From: Warburgia ugandensis
Lineage: Eukaryota; Streptophyta; Magnoliopsida; Canellales; Canellaceae
Assembly: GCA_035236585.1 (NCBI GenBank)
Contig: CP141135.1
Location: 74,501,057 to 74,565,056 of the forward strand
DNA: 64,000 nt
Direction: 5' to 3'
Shown: piece after piece, positions 10,884 to 24,989 of the stretch
Numbering within the stretch: the first letter of the stretch is position 1
Layout of the letters: each line of letters starts with the position of its first letter
Made by a program: the position numbers and the translations under genes
Notes under the pieces: model-generated
What the model was told of the DNA's origin: nothing
The model's database searches: none
Seen by the model: only the letters and a program-made list of their open reading frames with translations

Positions 10884-12193
10884 TTCACAAGGCCTGAAAA
10901 AATGGCCACGCTTAGTTGTCTTCTTAGTATCACATAAAACTAGACTAGATAATGAAACAGAAATAAAAAGGAAAGACGACCACCGGGTGAATATTTTTTT
11001 TCAAAATTTTTTCCATGCACATATAATACATCTTATCTACTCGTAAAGCCACAGAAAAGAAAAGGTATATTTCCTTGGTAAAAGTGGAGGACTGCTAATG
11101 ACAGGCATGCGCTCTGAGAATTTCCTTTTCTTTCTTGGCACTTACCCAAATAAAACCTTGGAACTCACATTACAGCCATTGGATCATAGTCCCACCAGAT
11201 CCATGACCTCAATTTTTCATCCAACGGTGTGAAGATAAATATCAACAAATGAATATATGTTCACCCTTTGAGGGTGGCAGAATCAAAAGGACTGGGTGCT
11301 AATACCAGCCACCCTGATAAAAATCACAATAATAACGAACTTAATTGGTATTTTCCTGTTAAATTTCCATTTTTGTACTGTCTTAGTTTGCCTTGAAACA
11401 TTTGATATTCTTCCTTCTTCTCCTCCGAAATAAAATAAAATAAATAAATAAATAAAAGAGAAAAATTTGCATTCCTTTCTTCCCCTGCCTCTGGGTCTCT
11501 CTTCTTCCGAGCAAACCTATGGTGATACTTATGGGAGACCATATTTTGGGGAAGAAAAATCAGAAAACAGCCAAGGGAATTAGAGGTGATGAGATGAGAA
11601 TAATCTGACCTGAAAGAAAAAAATGTCCAGCAAGACCAAAGAGACAGACGGACTCTCAGTCTCTTCTCTTCTTGCAAATCAAGAGTAAAAGAAAACTTAA
11701 ATATAATGAATGAGGGAGGGTCTAATTTGTGGCTTGATTTTGGTTTCAGAGCCTTCGGGTGAAGAGATCTGCAACGGCTTCCGCGAGACAAAATAAGACT
11801 GTCGAAAACAGCACTATTAATCTTACGAGATACGTCACTGAAGGCATAATCTCATCCGCTGATCGGCCGTTCAATCGATTGTTTCCTCTCTCTCAGGCGG
11901 CTCTGTTTCCCGTTTGGGAGGGGGAAGGAGAAACTACGGGAATCTGGAAACCACCACCTGCAACATTGGATGCTTAAAAGAAGATGGAGGCTTGTGGACC
12001 GTTAGATGGAGAGTAACGGACGGTCCAAGTAGGTTCATGACGTCAGAGTTATGCCACCTCGTTCTTATCAAAAGAGCGAATCCTCCTAAGCGCTCTCTCT
12101 CTCGCACAAAATCGAGAATTTCTGTAAGCTTTGCTTTGCATGAGAAGAAAAAAAGGGGAAAAAAATTACATGTTGGGCCCATTTCTTTTATCT
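10884..12193. other. Upstream region of the coiled-coil gene
   Basis: Probably contains the promoter, a non-coding first exon and a 5' UTR intron of the minus-strand gene, judged by the acceptor at 10894. No TATA box or first-exon donor could be fixed. Open frames here on both strands have no recognised motifs. Confidence 0.4.
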
Positions 12194-12291
12194 TTTTTAG
12201 TAATCCAAGCGGTTCATCTTATTTGGCCTATTCTTTTATCTGTTTTTAGTAATCCAAGCGGTTCATCCTGTTTGGCCCATTCTAAATGGCC
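12194..12291. repeat. 49-bp tandem duplication
   Basis: TTTTTAGTAATCCAAGCGG begins at 12194 and again at 12243, each followed by GTTCATC, a TTTGGCC block and a CATTCT or TATTCT block. The copies differ at a few positions. Confidence 0.85.
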
Positions 12292-14358
12292 TAGGTAACA
12301 AGTAAGACTTTGTATATCTAGTCATCTATTTAACAAACACAAAGGATACAAGTAGATAAGATGTTTGGCACCGAAGCCATTATTTAAACTGATCCAATTC
12401 AATGAACAGCATAGGTCATTGAAAAAAATGAAAGAGGTGATACCAACATGCATTCTTTTGCAATGAAAAGCCGTGAATGGTAGATGTTCTCCTCAAGATC
12501 TCGTATGGGGTAAACTTGAAGTGGTATTGCAGTTCTCTTCTCTTTCAAAATTTCTTTCGCATCGCATGGGGTGAGAGGGAAGTCGTAATGGAATTGAATT
12601 CTTTTCACATTCAATTCAACGTGTAATGCTTCTGTACGTAAATGGAGAGATGCTGCCGTTTCCTGCGGGTCTCTCGTGACTACTGGATTTGAGAAGGCAC
12701 CCACTACCAAGACGCACATGTTCAACTTGTTCGCCTACAGTCCATCTTAGACGTGTAAGACTAAATAACAATTTAGGATTTCCTCCGACGTGAAGCTAAT
12801 CTGGATGAACGGATGAAAACGGGTCAGACACACTTTGAATGGATAATCCTACCCGGAACTTGATCAAGTCTGATTTGAAGTTCCGTTATGAAGAGTTAAA
12901 CCTTGATTTTCATGATTTATCCACTTAGCACATCAGTAGGTCGATTAAGACTGTAAATATAATATCAAGAAGCTTACATCCGCACCATCTGGATGTGAAC
13001 CACGTGATAAAAATTACTGTTCCAACTAAGAGACTTATTTCAAGTCGAATTCAAGAAAAACCAGGATGTCCTAAGAGCCTAATATATCCTTTCTCTTTAT
13101 GATGCTTACATCCTTGTGCAACTTCGAATAACAAATCTTGACAGCAAAGAAATAGGGTATCCAGTGGGAAACCAAAAACAATAAAAAGGTTATTGCAAAG
13201 ACTTAGCCTCTTGTAAAAATACAAAGTTAGGCTGCATACTATAAGCCCTTGTGGCCCACCCCTTCCCCAAACTCCGCATAGGTGGGAGCTTTAATCTCAA
13301 ATCAGACATGTCATGGGTGACTGAGAAAAAGGCCTTGATTAGCACTGGTTACACAATCCCCTTTATAGGATTATGCCCCATTATTTCATGTAATCAACAG
13401 CCTTGCTAATCAGGCACCGAGATTCGATAATATAAGCTTCTATATCACATCCATCAGAAGTTGGTATTAGAGCGTTTGAAAATTGGCAGGCTTTTGCCTT
13501 TTGCATTAGTGCAAGCTATAATGGTCATACCAATGATAAGAGAGAAATCATTATTTCTCAAGGAAAAAGAAGAGCAATCATGTCATTAACAGTTATTTAC
13601 AACTAATGGTCTGTGTGGCCCTACCTCACCAACATTGTCGCTTATAATTTATTTGTTAAGAAGCTTTCACAATCAAATCGTCCAGCAATGAGCCACCACT
13701 CTCAAAATTGCTTCCCCCTTATAGCCAAAACAAGAGAAGCAAAGAACGCTGCACGGCAGAGCTTCATGTTACAGAGACAGCGAATGAAAACCTTAGCATT
13801 GGAGCCAAAGGACAAAGTTTAAAGAGTTCCTGTACCTTTCCCCTGAAAAGCCCAAACTATTAGCATTCGGACATGGAAAGCAAATATAGAACAAAAAGAG
13901 AGGAAACTCAAAGTTCTATCAGATTGAAGAATGAGGATATTTCTGAAATGAATATAAATATATTTGCATTATCCCCATTCATACAGAAATGCAAGCAACT
14001 ATCATATACATGATAAAACAACATATAAAATAATATCATCAGGCATAGAGATCTTACCAGAACCGCATGCAATGTTACAAGCTCAAGACTAGTCGGAGAA
14101 TGGAGGTAGGTTCAGTGATGCGCTCCTAGGCAATGAAACAGACTAACTATTAACATTATCATTCAGCTCATTGGAAATATGTTTACAAGCATTAGACAGA
14201 AGAAAGCATTGTTGCGTCTAAGGACCCACTTGGCCAGTAACATCACACTTCACCAACCTATTATACAATGGCAACTAAATCATCGATCCAGAGAATGACA
14301 AGAGAAACTAACCTGGTTCATAGGCTTTTGGGTGTCCAGACAAATGTCACCATATAGA
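12292..14358. other. Intergenic, downstream of APC2
   Basis: No supported gene. A 108-codon minus-strand frame at 12399-12725 and a 69-codon plus-strand frame at 13613 match nothing I recognise. TGGTATTAGAGC at 13462-13473 resembles an LTR-retrotransposon primer binding site but no retrotransposon coding sequence follows. Confidence 0.45.
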
Positions 14359-17300
14359 CTATTTCTTCAGAAAGTACATCCCATCTCTCAATTCCAACTT
14401 TTCTTCTGAGATAAGACCAGATAAAAAGCTTTGTAGCTGTTGTAGGGACTTGTCATAAGCAGGTTCAGCCACGCAAAACATCTGCAACATGAAGTAGATA
14501 GTTCCAAAGGCAACTGATTACAAATGAATTTATCAGCACAGTTGGTTTTCTTTGAAGATGCAGTTAATCACAAATGCACAGATTCACTAATTATGTTACC
14601 TTCAGAGTGTTATGAATCCGGTCCAATGCCATGCTACCAAAATTAGTTAGCATCCCCAGAATAAATTTCTGCAGCCAACCAATTGTTAGTGAGTTTAATT
14701 CATGAACATTACATTGTTGAGATTTCCAACTTTATGGTAGAATGCTACATTTCAATAGGAAGCATAATAAACTTGGTATAACACAAGAACAGAGATTTTC
14801 TCTAATGAATTATTGATTTTAAGGACTCCTAGATGCGGATTCTAGACTTAATTTGGCGTATCACCATGGTGCCTGTGAGAAATAGTACTGGGTGAATAAT
14901 ATCACTTTGTAGCTTGAAATGGCACCTTTTGGAGAACCTACAAACAGATATAGGCAGAAAACATATCTAATGTCACGACATTCAATAAAATATACTACAT
15001 ACAAGGGCAGTTCACTATCACCATTAGCACTGGGCACAAAATGATGGTTTCCCTTAATAGGCATCAGTGGCCATTGCAATGTTTGATGGGTAAAGGGACT
15101 TCTTTCTAATGACAGGACGAGATCGATAAAAGGAGATCTTTCTTACAAGGATGTGAGATCACTAAAGGATATATTTTCTTCTGAGAGAAAACAGGTTTTC
15201 CATGCAGATGGCAAAACTCAAATATGATCAGCACCAAGTCCTATATGAAACTGAGTTATTGGAACAGCTCCAACCTCATATACAGTCATCTCTCTCAGCA
15301 GTTGTTCCTCAACAGAGGCCACACATCTGTCCTCCTCCTCATCAGCGGCTAAGAGTTCCTCACAGCTACCACTATTAACACCAGTCCTGTTTACATCAGC
15401 AACGTCTTCCACAATGGTAAAGACATGGTCCTCAGAATTTGTTCCAAGTGATTCTGCAAGGATTCCCTAGAGAAACAAATAACAACATAGAACAGTCATT
15501 ATCTATTATAACAATGTTGACAGTTGCACACACACACAGAATTTATCCACAAATCAACATGTTATGAGCAGAAAGAGTGGATGCATTATCACTCATACTT
15601 TGGTTATCCAGAAGCTTATCCTTCGATTAAGTGTATCCACAGGAACCCCAATTGCAGCTGCAAGGTTTTTGGAAGTCCAGCTGCAAGTAGACATGAACAT
15701 GATTAGAGACCAAGGGACAACAAGACTACTATAAATCTTGTATGCTTACCTCGTTTGCTCTTGAAATTGCATAATGATTGCTGCATGTACTGGAGCCACT
15801 GTGAATTGCACAATTCGATCTTCAAATTGCAACTCCAACTAAACAAACCATAATATTAAAAAATCATCAGCTTGGGCAAAGATTTTTCCATAAGTTAATC
15901 TGGAAACATTTCTGTAAAAACTATGGGCAATTTCTGCAGTTATTATTGCCAATCTTGAAATCTAAACAGCCGCAAAATATAGAAGATGAATTAAACAATC
16001 TGTTTTCAAGTATCTGACCTTGACTGTTCCAAGATTTTTCATCCACAATAGTTTACGAGGGGTTTTGATTTCATGAAACCTCTTTGCATAATCAGAAAGC
16101 AATTGATCCATGGCTCCAGGTATGTTAAGAGATTCAGCCTGCCATTTCTTGTCAGGGCCAACAAAGTGAACAGGTTATATATAACTGATGTTAGGAGTGC
16201 CAAGTGTTAGTTTTACTACCTGGATTGGTGGCCAAAAATTTGAAGATATTATTGTAGCATCAAGAAGATCCAGTGAGACCTCATTCTCTCCATCTCCAGG
16301 ACCTTAAGAAACATAAAGCAATAAAACCTCAGAAGTAGAATGTCCAAACAGATTGCAGCTAGAATTGTCTATAAGGCAACTCGATGAATAGTTCCACAAA
16401 CTACTATTTCTTAGGTATTGACCGAATGTTAAATGTACCTCTCTGCGATGGTTGTTTTATAGTTGCCTTTATATTGGTGTTTGTCCTCTTGGAATCAATT
16501 AGATCATTAAGCATAATTTCACATCTCTGCATGCTGTTCTCCCCAAAGTGTATCTGCATCACAACAGGGACAATGGTCAAAGATCTATTCACAGCTAACT
16601 TATGAAAAAACTTTATGACAAGGAAAGAAAACCAAATGTTAAAATGTAAGAGAACAAATAAAGGCACCAGTAAGATTCTAAATTACCAATAGCAGTCAAT
16701 AAGCTAAACAGAATCAAGGGAAATCCTCAACAAAACTTAAGAGATCAATGAACCTACCTTAAGAAGTTCCAGAGTACGGATCTCTGAGTCTATATCATAA
16801 TCAGATTTATTAAGAAGCTTCTCTGCCAGCATAACACGATATTCATTAACTAGCTGGTCCTTTGAACCAATTATGCTGACCATCATTCCTAGTATATCAA
16901 TCTTTCTTCTATTTCTGCTACCCTTCAATGGATCTGCCTCTACAGGATCAGGTTCCCAGCTGAAAGAAAGAAAAAATTGGACATCAAAACATTCTCCCCC
17001 TCTCATGAATGACAACTTCGTGATCAAAGAATGTAGAGAACAAAAAATGCACAAATAGCGAGTCAAATTGATACCTATTTACCAAGGGTAATTGCTGTAA
17101 AGATGGGAAAATTCTAGTTTTTAAATGTCAAAACTCATTCCCCATGTCAAGCACATAATGAGAAAGGCACTAGAGTAAATTCAGAACCTAAGCTGCCATG
17201 GAGTGGGTACCACTGAAAGTCATCAAAGAGGAAACATACCGTTCGGCATTGATCCATGCTTGCTTGTCATCAGAGCTGAAGTCATCATCATAATCAGTAT

Positions 17301-20300
17301 TCTCTTGATTTTCTGCATCTCTGTTTAATTCTTCAAGAAGGCTGTCTCCAGCATTTCCAGGACAACTGGGATTTCCACCTGTCCCATCAGTAAGCATGGT
17401 TACAATGCATTTTATAGTATCTTTTCTTCCCCTTAAATACTCTCTTATCGGTTCTCCTACTGCCTCAAGGAATATGCCAGATGAGTCTATCGTCCGGAGT
17501 GCTTTGATAGTGGACACATACTGGTGCAAAATGTCATTGGTGGAAGCACCAGCAGTAAGCAAGCGATATCGCAGAGCTGAAACAAATGAATCTACTAGCT
17601 TTGAATGTTGGCCAGTATATTCAAGACACTGCTTTAAGTCTTCAATTGCAGGAGAGCTGCAAAACAAATAGGAAAACAATCTGCATCAAACTTGAGCAAA
17701 AAATGGAATCTTTGGAAAGGAAACTTACACAAATGCATGCTAGACAAGCCTCTATTTTCCATTTGTTCACTACTAAAATTGAGGGAGAAATTACAGATAG
17801 TACAAACCTCTATTCAACTAGAAAGTAAAACCCCATTAGAAGATAAGAGATAACATTATCTTTCTAATGGAAGTGAACTAAGTTCTAAAATGAGCCAATG
17901 TTAGAAATAAGTCACTAGAGTAAGTCTGCAAAATACTCTTGTATACGATTGTGAAATTTCCAGTATCATCACCATCATCATCATCAAGACCTTATCCCAA
18001 TTAGGAGTCAGCCACATGAATCTTATTCCTCCATTCCTCTCTATTAAATACCATGGCTTCATTTAGTCCTAACGTTTTTAAATCTTTCCTCACCACTTCT
18101 ATCCACGTTCTTTTGGGCCTTCCCCTTGCCCTTTTAGAACCTTCTACTTGTATTGCCTCACTTCTTCTAACCGGTGTCGTTGTTGGTCTCCTTTGAACAT
18201 GTCCAAACCATCTAAGTCTAGTCTCCCTCATCTTGTTACCTATTGGTGCTATCCCTAAATTTCCTCTAATATTTTCATTTCTAATTCTATCCTTTCTTGT
18301 CTTACCACTCATCCATCTCAACATCCTCATTTCTGCGACGCTCATCCAGTGAGTATGATGTTCCTTAACTGCCCAACACTCTGATCCATAGAGCATGGCC
18401 GGCCTTATTGCCATCCTATAGAATTTTCCTTTTAGTTTTAGTGACACCCGTCGATCACACAAAACTCCAGATGCACATCTCCATTTGTTCCAACCCGCTT
18501 GGATTCTCTGGATAACCTCTGTCTCAATCTCTCCACTCTCATGAATCATTGATCCTAAGTACCGAAAGTGGTCTTTAATGGGAACTTCTTGGTTATCAAT
18601 CTTGACTGGTATTCTACTCCTACTCTCCTTGCTAAAATTACATTCCACATATTCTGTGTTAGTTCGGCTAATGTTAAATGCCCGTCCCAAGCCCGGATGA
18701 AAAAGGAGGAGGGTCTTGCGTCAAGTGCTAGCCGGCAAGGGAGAAGTTGAAGATGATTTTGTTATTTCTTTTTTACAAATGAATATGCATTTGAATATTA
18801 GTTTGTGAGAAAGAAATGAAAATCATCTCCAGCTTCTTAAAATATGGCAACCCTTGCGTCAAGTAACCAGCCGGCAAGGGGAAGTTGAAGATGGTCTTGT
18901 TATTTCTTTTGCTTGCAAATGAATGTGCATTTGTATATTAGTTTGTAAAGAAGAAATGAAAATCATCTTCAGCTTTTTAAAACTACGGCAACCCAAACTA
19001 TGACATGAATCGAAATTTCCAGTATGAGATTAAAAAACTTTCAACTATAAGCTTCAACACTGGCTACCTATAAAAATCAAAGAAGCAATGCAATGACTTA
19101 GTTATACATAGCCATGTTGATGCAGTTATCGAAGTTAACACTCATGCAGCAGGTATGATGACTTATTTATGCAGACAATGTTGCATGGATGCACATTAAT
19201 CATAGGAGACCTCTAAGCAAAAACAGATAGTCAAAGCATCTAAGGACAAGTTGCAAGTAATTTGCACACATATTTTATACTTCATATGGTGCTCTATGTG
19301 CTTGTTGCTTAGTCATTGATATCACAGAACTTACTGAATTAAGCAAAAGATCAAGGTTCAAGGCATAAACAATTTCAGCCTTTTTATCTCAGGAAGGATT
19401 TTTGCTACCATATTTCTAAAGTTTAATTAGCAAAAGTTTGAGAAAATGTTCTTCAGTATATGGCCCAGACATAAAGGCTGCTGTATGCAAAGCTACGTCA
19501 TTACAGTAACAAGGTAGTGAACTGGGGCATACATGGTTGATATTGAAAAGTGAAACAACATAAATGTAAATCTACAATTGTTATAGTTTTACTCATAATT
19601 AGTCAGTTAAGCATAAGAAACTGAAAAGTTGCTATTTATTCATCATATTTTTTAATATTAATTAGGCTACTATGTCAATCTTGACATCAGGCATGCCAAA
19701 AGTAATCACATTATATTAAGCACAGGATTGCATACACTAGAATGAGGAACTGCCCACCGAACACCAGCAACTCAGACCATGATCATGCACTGAAGCAACA
19801 AATTGGTAACTCAAAATCATGTGGACAAGGAAGAGAGTGATGGGGGAGCGGGCGGGCAAGTACCTTTCAGGATAATCTACAATAATCTCAAAAAGTTTGC
19901 CTATTCTTAGGTCTTGCAACGTTTCATAAGCGAAGTACTCAAGGCGCAACTGCCATCTGATGAGTCCTTCAGAAGGAATGTCAATCCCAGGGTAGCATGG
20001 TGAAGGACATGAAGCCAAGGGTGTATTAGCTCCAGAGGAAGCAATATCATTACCAACTGAGTCCCCCAAGTAAGCAAGAAGGGCATGCAAGAACCGAAAT
20101 GGTACAGCCTGTATATGAGAAGAGTAGAACATAAGGATGAACCATGAACAATAGCACACATGTATGAGGAAAAAATTGAGATTACTGTAAACCAACTACA
20201 ATATCGCATTCATACCTATGGAGAAACACAGAGACACATTTATTTCCCATATATCAAACTGAAACCAGTAATTTCATAAACACGGAAATAATGAAATTTA

Positions 20301-23300
20301 AAGGAAGATAAGTAATTAATCAGTTCTAGAAATGATTTTCATTACTGCTAATTCTTGTGGGATTAGGCCACAGACTAACATAAGGCAGCATCACAGAAGT
20401 ACGAATAAGCATTATTTACACCAATGAAAAATTTTCTATTTAGAGAAAGAAGAGGAAAGTGCCATTTGAGCAAAGGATGAAGAAGGACAGGATGAGTCCA
20501 ATCTGATAGTCTTTAAGCCTTCAGCTAAGTTCATGAAGGAGTTGTGTTGACAAAGGAGTGATGCCATTTTCTAATTCCAATGTTGTGTTCTTCCAGCTGA
20601 AACTTTTCAAATACTCACACAGAGGCAAACATATATAATATATTTTTGCAAGGTAAACTTTTCCAAATTTTAATTAGTCAACTTTAATATTTGATGACTA
20701 CAAATGCTATCCAAATTATTGAAATATGACCCACACAATTTTTTTATGAGCACAAAAAAATCTAATATTAGCATCCACCTCAGAGTGTCTACACCAAAAG
20801 GAGAAGGAAGAAAACCAAGAAGACAGAAAGTGTTCAATAGCCCATATCTTTTCCAATTATGTCACACGCACAGTGATGTGAATCTGATTGTATCTACATG
20901 TTGTTATGGTTTATAGACTTGTAAATACCAATCTTACTGGTCTACTTGTATATAATTGTTGTTTGGTAGTTAAAGTCAAATATGCTACAATGTCATTCAT
21001 TCTAAGTAAAAGTCACAAGCACATAATGACTATGCAAAAGGTGACTGCAGCAAGAAACATAATAAAATATTCTAAGGATCCTAAACGTGATTCAAATTTA
21101 TTTTATTTATTTTTTAATTGTTGCTATACATGCAAGCCTAGCCTCTACATGATGTGCAGGGCACCCAGGAGTGGGCTACAGTAATCAATACCTCAATTTA
21201 GGACCTCATATAGCATTTCCAGTTTGCAATCTAGCCCTCAGACCCCACTCATGCATCTTCTGAAGTGATCCTCAAGTTACAAATACAATCAAATAATATA
21301 AAAGACTACAAGAGCTTTAAGATAAAGATTACCAGTCAGGTCAGTAAATTCAGTTTTTATGATAGAGTCAAGTAGAGTTTCTAAATGTCAAGATTGAAAG
21401 AGGAAAAGAAAATTTCTGATATTATTCATATTAAAATGGAGCCAAACTGCTAATAATGGAACTCAATATAGACAATACCTGAATCCACTCCTTAATAGAT
21501 TCCAAAACAGGATTTCTATAATCATCGCCAGCCAAATTATGAACTTTAGTCTGCAGAACAAAAACATTATTGAAGTTTGAAATGGAGAAAGAAAAGTAAA
21601 AACCTGTAACATGATAAAAAAAACTAAGTAGAAAACCACCAGTTAATATTTGCAATTGCCTCCAATGGCACCAATCTGAATTTCTGGAACTCAGGAACAA
21701 AGATGGCAAAAACAGGATGGAAGCATGTGTGTCTTTGGAGGTATGTTGTGTGTATGTGTGTGTTCCGGACCATTTCAAAAGCTCAATGGAAAATGGGCAT
21801 TCAGTTTCAGCATATTGTGAAGCAAAATGGAAGAAATCGGATACAGAGAGATGTTTACCTTCAAAAGCAAAAACATGGCAGAAGCATAGGCATCTTCTGT
21901 CATTGATGTAAATCCAAGACTTCTAAGATCACGAACAACTTTACCTATGTTTTTCACCAATTTGTTGTTCTTTGAAATTTTTGTTTCATGACATCTTTCA
22001 TCAATATCTACTTCAGCAATTCCGGAGAAGAGCTCATCTCTTTTATCTACATCAGTGTTGCCCATGAACTGACTTTGATACCCATCTTGACAATCTCCAG
22101 CCACCATTGTACTCAATTCTTCCAACCTTTCCTTAAAATAAAAGCGCAGGATGTCTACAAAAAAGCAAGTCATTGGAAGAAACAAGCAATGACAAAGCTC
22201 CATGTAAGCATCTTACAGTTTCATACAAAAAAAAGAGTGTCAATAGAAAATCGTACAAAAAAAGACTGCCAATAGAAAACCATCAAGTTAGATAAACTAG
22301 ATAGGAAATATGTCGGTCAAAGGTTCCACAACAGAAGGGAACTAAAGAAACTTAACAATAGCAAGTGATCCGGATGATTTGACAAAGCCAAGCAATGCTT
22401 AGAAGCATATATGCTGGGAAAAGATACATTTATAGGTGTTGAAAAATCATATATGGAAATAGCATAACAAATGATCTAGTAGCAGGAAGACATGAGCAGT
22501 TGATAAATTAAACAATTTGAAGCAGCCATTAATACTAAAAAGCAGTCAACAAACTCATGGAAAGTGTAAGCACAGACTCATAAGCGTGGAATTACACACC
22601 AGGAAAATGCCGAGGAAGGGTTGTCATAAGAACTGAAGACACCATTAACTGATACCTAGAAAGAACATTGATTTGTTCTGTCCCTGACTTCTGGCTTCCC
22701 TTTGATATTCTTTCCTTGTATGACTGTAAAGCATGATCCAGCATCAACAGGCACTTCTCCTGATATTGTTTCTCTAAGCATATCACTTCCAGCGATTTAC
22801 AAAATACTTTCTCAGACCAGAGTTCCTGAATATATCAACATGTTCGACATCAGAGAGCTGCCTGCAGCAATTAATACAAATGCCTCTCTGGAACCCATCA
22901 GTAGCCATTCGAAGAGGATATATATATGAGACTTACTTATCAAGGAAAGCACATTCTGGACATGCAACCCTATGTTATTACGAAATGCATTCTTACTAGA
23001 TGTGTTTCAAGACTGGGTTATTATAGTAGCTGTGTCCTTTTAGAAGCCAAATAAATGAGCATGATCAACTGCAAGTAAAAGCAAGGGAAATTTTAAATTC
23101 TACTGCAGGCCATAATCCAAGGTAACTTCACCATACAAAAGAAAAGGTCATACTTCCATTGAAAGGATGATTTGCAACATGTAAATAATCATGTTTGTTA
23201 CCAAGGTAGAAATGTTTGCTAAAAGGTTCCCCTTGCAATTCAGGCTACATGATAATTATAAAAAAAAATCCAAAAAGTATTCCCTTAAAGGTAATAAGTT

Positions 23301-24989
23301 TGGCAACCCCAAACTTCAGATTGGGAAGGTGTTGCTTATGAAAAGCAAGTTTTGTAAGATTTAAATGTGCATCACATAGAGCAAAGTGACTAGTAAAGCA
23401 TCCTCCACCCATATTTGGATTACGTTTCTTTACAAACTAGACTTCCTATATTTTCTTTTTGGAAATATATTTATTTATCAAGTACAACCACGCGTCCAGG
23501 ATCTGAATTCATAAACAATCACGAGAGAGTTCTAATGTGATGTAAATATCTAGATGTACCAAAAAGTTTAAAACAGGAAACTTACAACTACTATTCCCTT
23601 GGGAAAAAGAAAACAGTATGAATTGGATGCAAATCTCAAATTTATCAATTAGTATAATCATATGTAGCATGAAATGAACAGAAGGACACAAATTTTGTGC
23701 TTCCATACATTAGGTTCATTTGTTTCAAACACAGCAACATCATGATAAGCGTCAAGATGCTGCCAGAACTTGGATACACCATTTTTCTTGAATGCCTCCT
23801 GCAAAAATAACCAAACCACAATGAGAAGATGTGAGACTCATTAAAACTTAATTAAACTCTTCAAATTAGCCAATAAACCTTATATTTTGCAAGCTATCGA
23901 GATATTACGTGTCTAATCCATGGTTGGAATCTTTTCACACAGAACAAACAGTCCATATAGGTTTTTTTTCTCCTGGAGTGCTTCCTCACAGCATCTATGT
24001 AGTGAGTTTGTAAACCATATCACCCAAATGACAGAATTAAAGTTATGGTTCTTGTATGACCCTAATGGAATTTGCAAGCTGACTCTCCCTTCCAGACTCT
24101 GCATACCACGACTTGGGAGTATCTTATCAACAGACCATCTATTAAATGTAGGGCATCCACCCTCTATATCTTATTTTCACTTGGAATATTCTGAACTCAG
24201 TGTAATAGTCGAATGAATCAAGAACTGTAAGTAGCTGGCTACTTTTCATTATTATTGACATTATACTTGTTTTATAAGTTTAATGGAATAAAATACTAAT
24301 ACTTGCTTACTCAACAGCAAATTAGAGTTAATGGAAGTAGCAAAGAACTACTAAAGTGAAAAATAATCAGACGTGAAACAGATATAATGTCTACTTTTAG
24401 GCCATTTTTGGGTAGTTTATGTAAGAAAAATAGCTCCCACGCATTTCTATGAGCAGTAATCCATGATTGGAACACTTTCGTGCAAAAGAAATAACCCAAC
24501 ATATATTTTCTCCTTCAATGCTTCGTCACAACATATGCAATGAGTTCATAAATTAAAACATCCAAATGCAACAATTCAAGATATGGTTCTCGGTATGGTT
24601 CCAATGCAATTTACAAGCTGAATTGCCCTCCCAGACTCTGAGTAACATAACTTGGAGAACTTATTGAATTCAGAAGTATGAGTTTGGAAATGAATAATTG
24701 TTACGACAGAGAACTACTGATCTGAAATGGATCACTTCAATAAACTAACAAGTTAAAATAAATAAAACAACATTTATACCTCTAGAGAGTGAAGAAAGTG
24801 ATCCTGAACCAGAGAATCCAGGCCATACTTGCAGAGGTTATGTACAAAGGAAAAGAAATCAGATTCAATTGAAAGGTTTTCATTCCCTTTCAATAGAACT
24901 TCCGTGCACATACAGAAACCATTCCAGCTATGCAAAATCTCGTTTATGGAATCGCCTCCAAGGGCGTCCAAAATCCCTAGAATCTGCAT
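14359..24989 (-). CDS. APC2: Anaphase-promoting complex subunit 2 (APC2), complete 16-exon gene
   Basis: Exons in gene order: 24989-24780, 23798-23709, 22825-22600, 22154-21859, 21550-21479, 20108-19864, 17656-17240, 16959-16758, 16553-16439, 16302-16220, 16138-16019, 15838-15750, 15680-15599, 15466-15275, 14668-14600, 14481-14359 (TAG). The phases join without error to 2631 nt, 876 residues, close to the usual plant length (about 865). The start is the first in-frame ATG after an upstream TGA. Recognised blocks include CLEKQYQEKCLLMLDHALQS (exon 3), VKNIGKVVRDLRSLGFTSM (exon 4), SSPAIEDLKQCLEYTGQHSK (exon 7), the cullin-homology motif LLNKSDYDIDSEIRTLELLK (exon 8), SWTSKNLAAAIGVPVDTL (winged-helix region, exon 13) and the C-terminal APC2 winged helix FGSMALDRIHNTLK to the end. 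APC2 is the nuclear cullin-like scaffold that holds the RING subunit APC11 in the APC/C, which ubiquitinates cyclins and securin. The introns are intact although intron 6 holds a LINE and intron 1 a duplicated block. Confidence 0.97.
17963..18690 (-). mobile_element. RTE-type LINE 3' fragment in APC2 intron 6
   Basis: A 229-codon minus-strand frame encodes the C-terminal end of a plant LINE reverse transcriptase: HFRYLGSMIHESGEIETEV, MAIRPAMLYGSECWAVKEHH, RMLRWMSGKTRKDRIRNENI and TRLRWFGHVQRRP. It ends just before a short (TGA)n-type tail at 17990-17963, as is usual for RTE elements, which carry microsatellite-like 3' tails. The 5' end is truncated near 18690. It is inserted in the same orientation as APC2. 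The long open frame points to a fairly recent insertion. Confidence 0.9.
18715..18992. repeat. 138-bp tandem duplication in APC2 intron 6
   Basis: Two adjacent copies, 18715-18852 and 18853-18992, each starting CTTGCGTCAAGT and ending GGCAACC, with scattered mismatches and small indels. They directly adjoin the 5' truncation point of the LINE fragment. Confidence 0.88.
23925..24664. repeat. Diverged direct duplication in APC2 intron 1
   Basis: A block of about 200 bp at 23925-24125 recurs at about 24466-24664. Shared landmarks include GGAA-C-TTT, TTTCTCCT, ATGGTTCT, CAAGCTGA and CCAGACTCTG in the same order. I estimate roughly three-quarters identity by eye. It could be an old segmental duplication or two copies of an unrecognised repeat. 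Confidence 0.7.

Noticed and set aside
12399-12725. 108-codon minus-strand open frame
   Set aside because: No recognised motif, no splice-linked partner, and no start context that stands out.
22825-23708. Possible extra APC2 exons in intron 2
   Set aside because: Exons 2 and 3 join in phase without any gap relative to the family, so no exon is missing.
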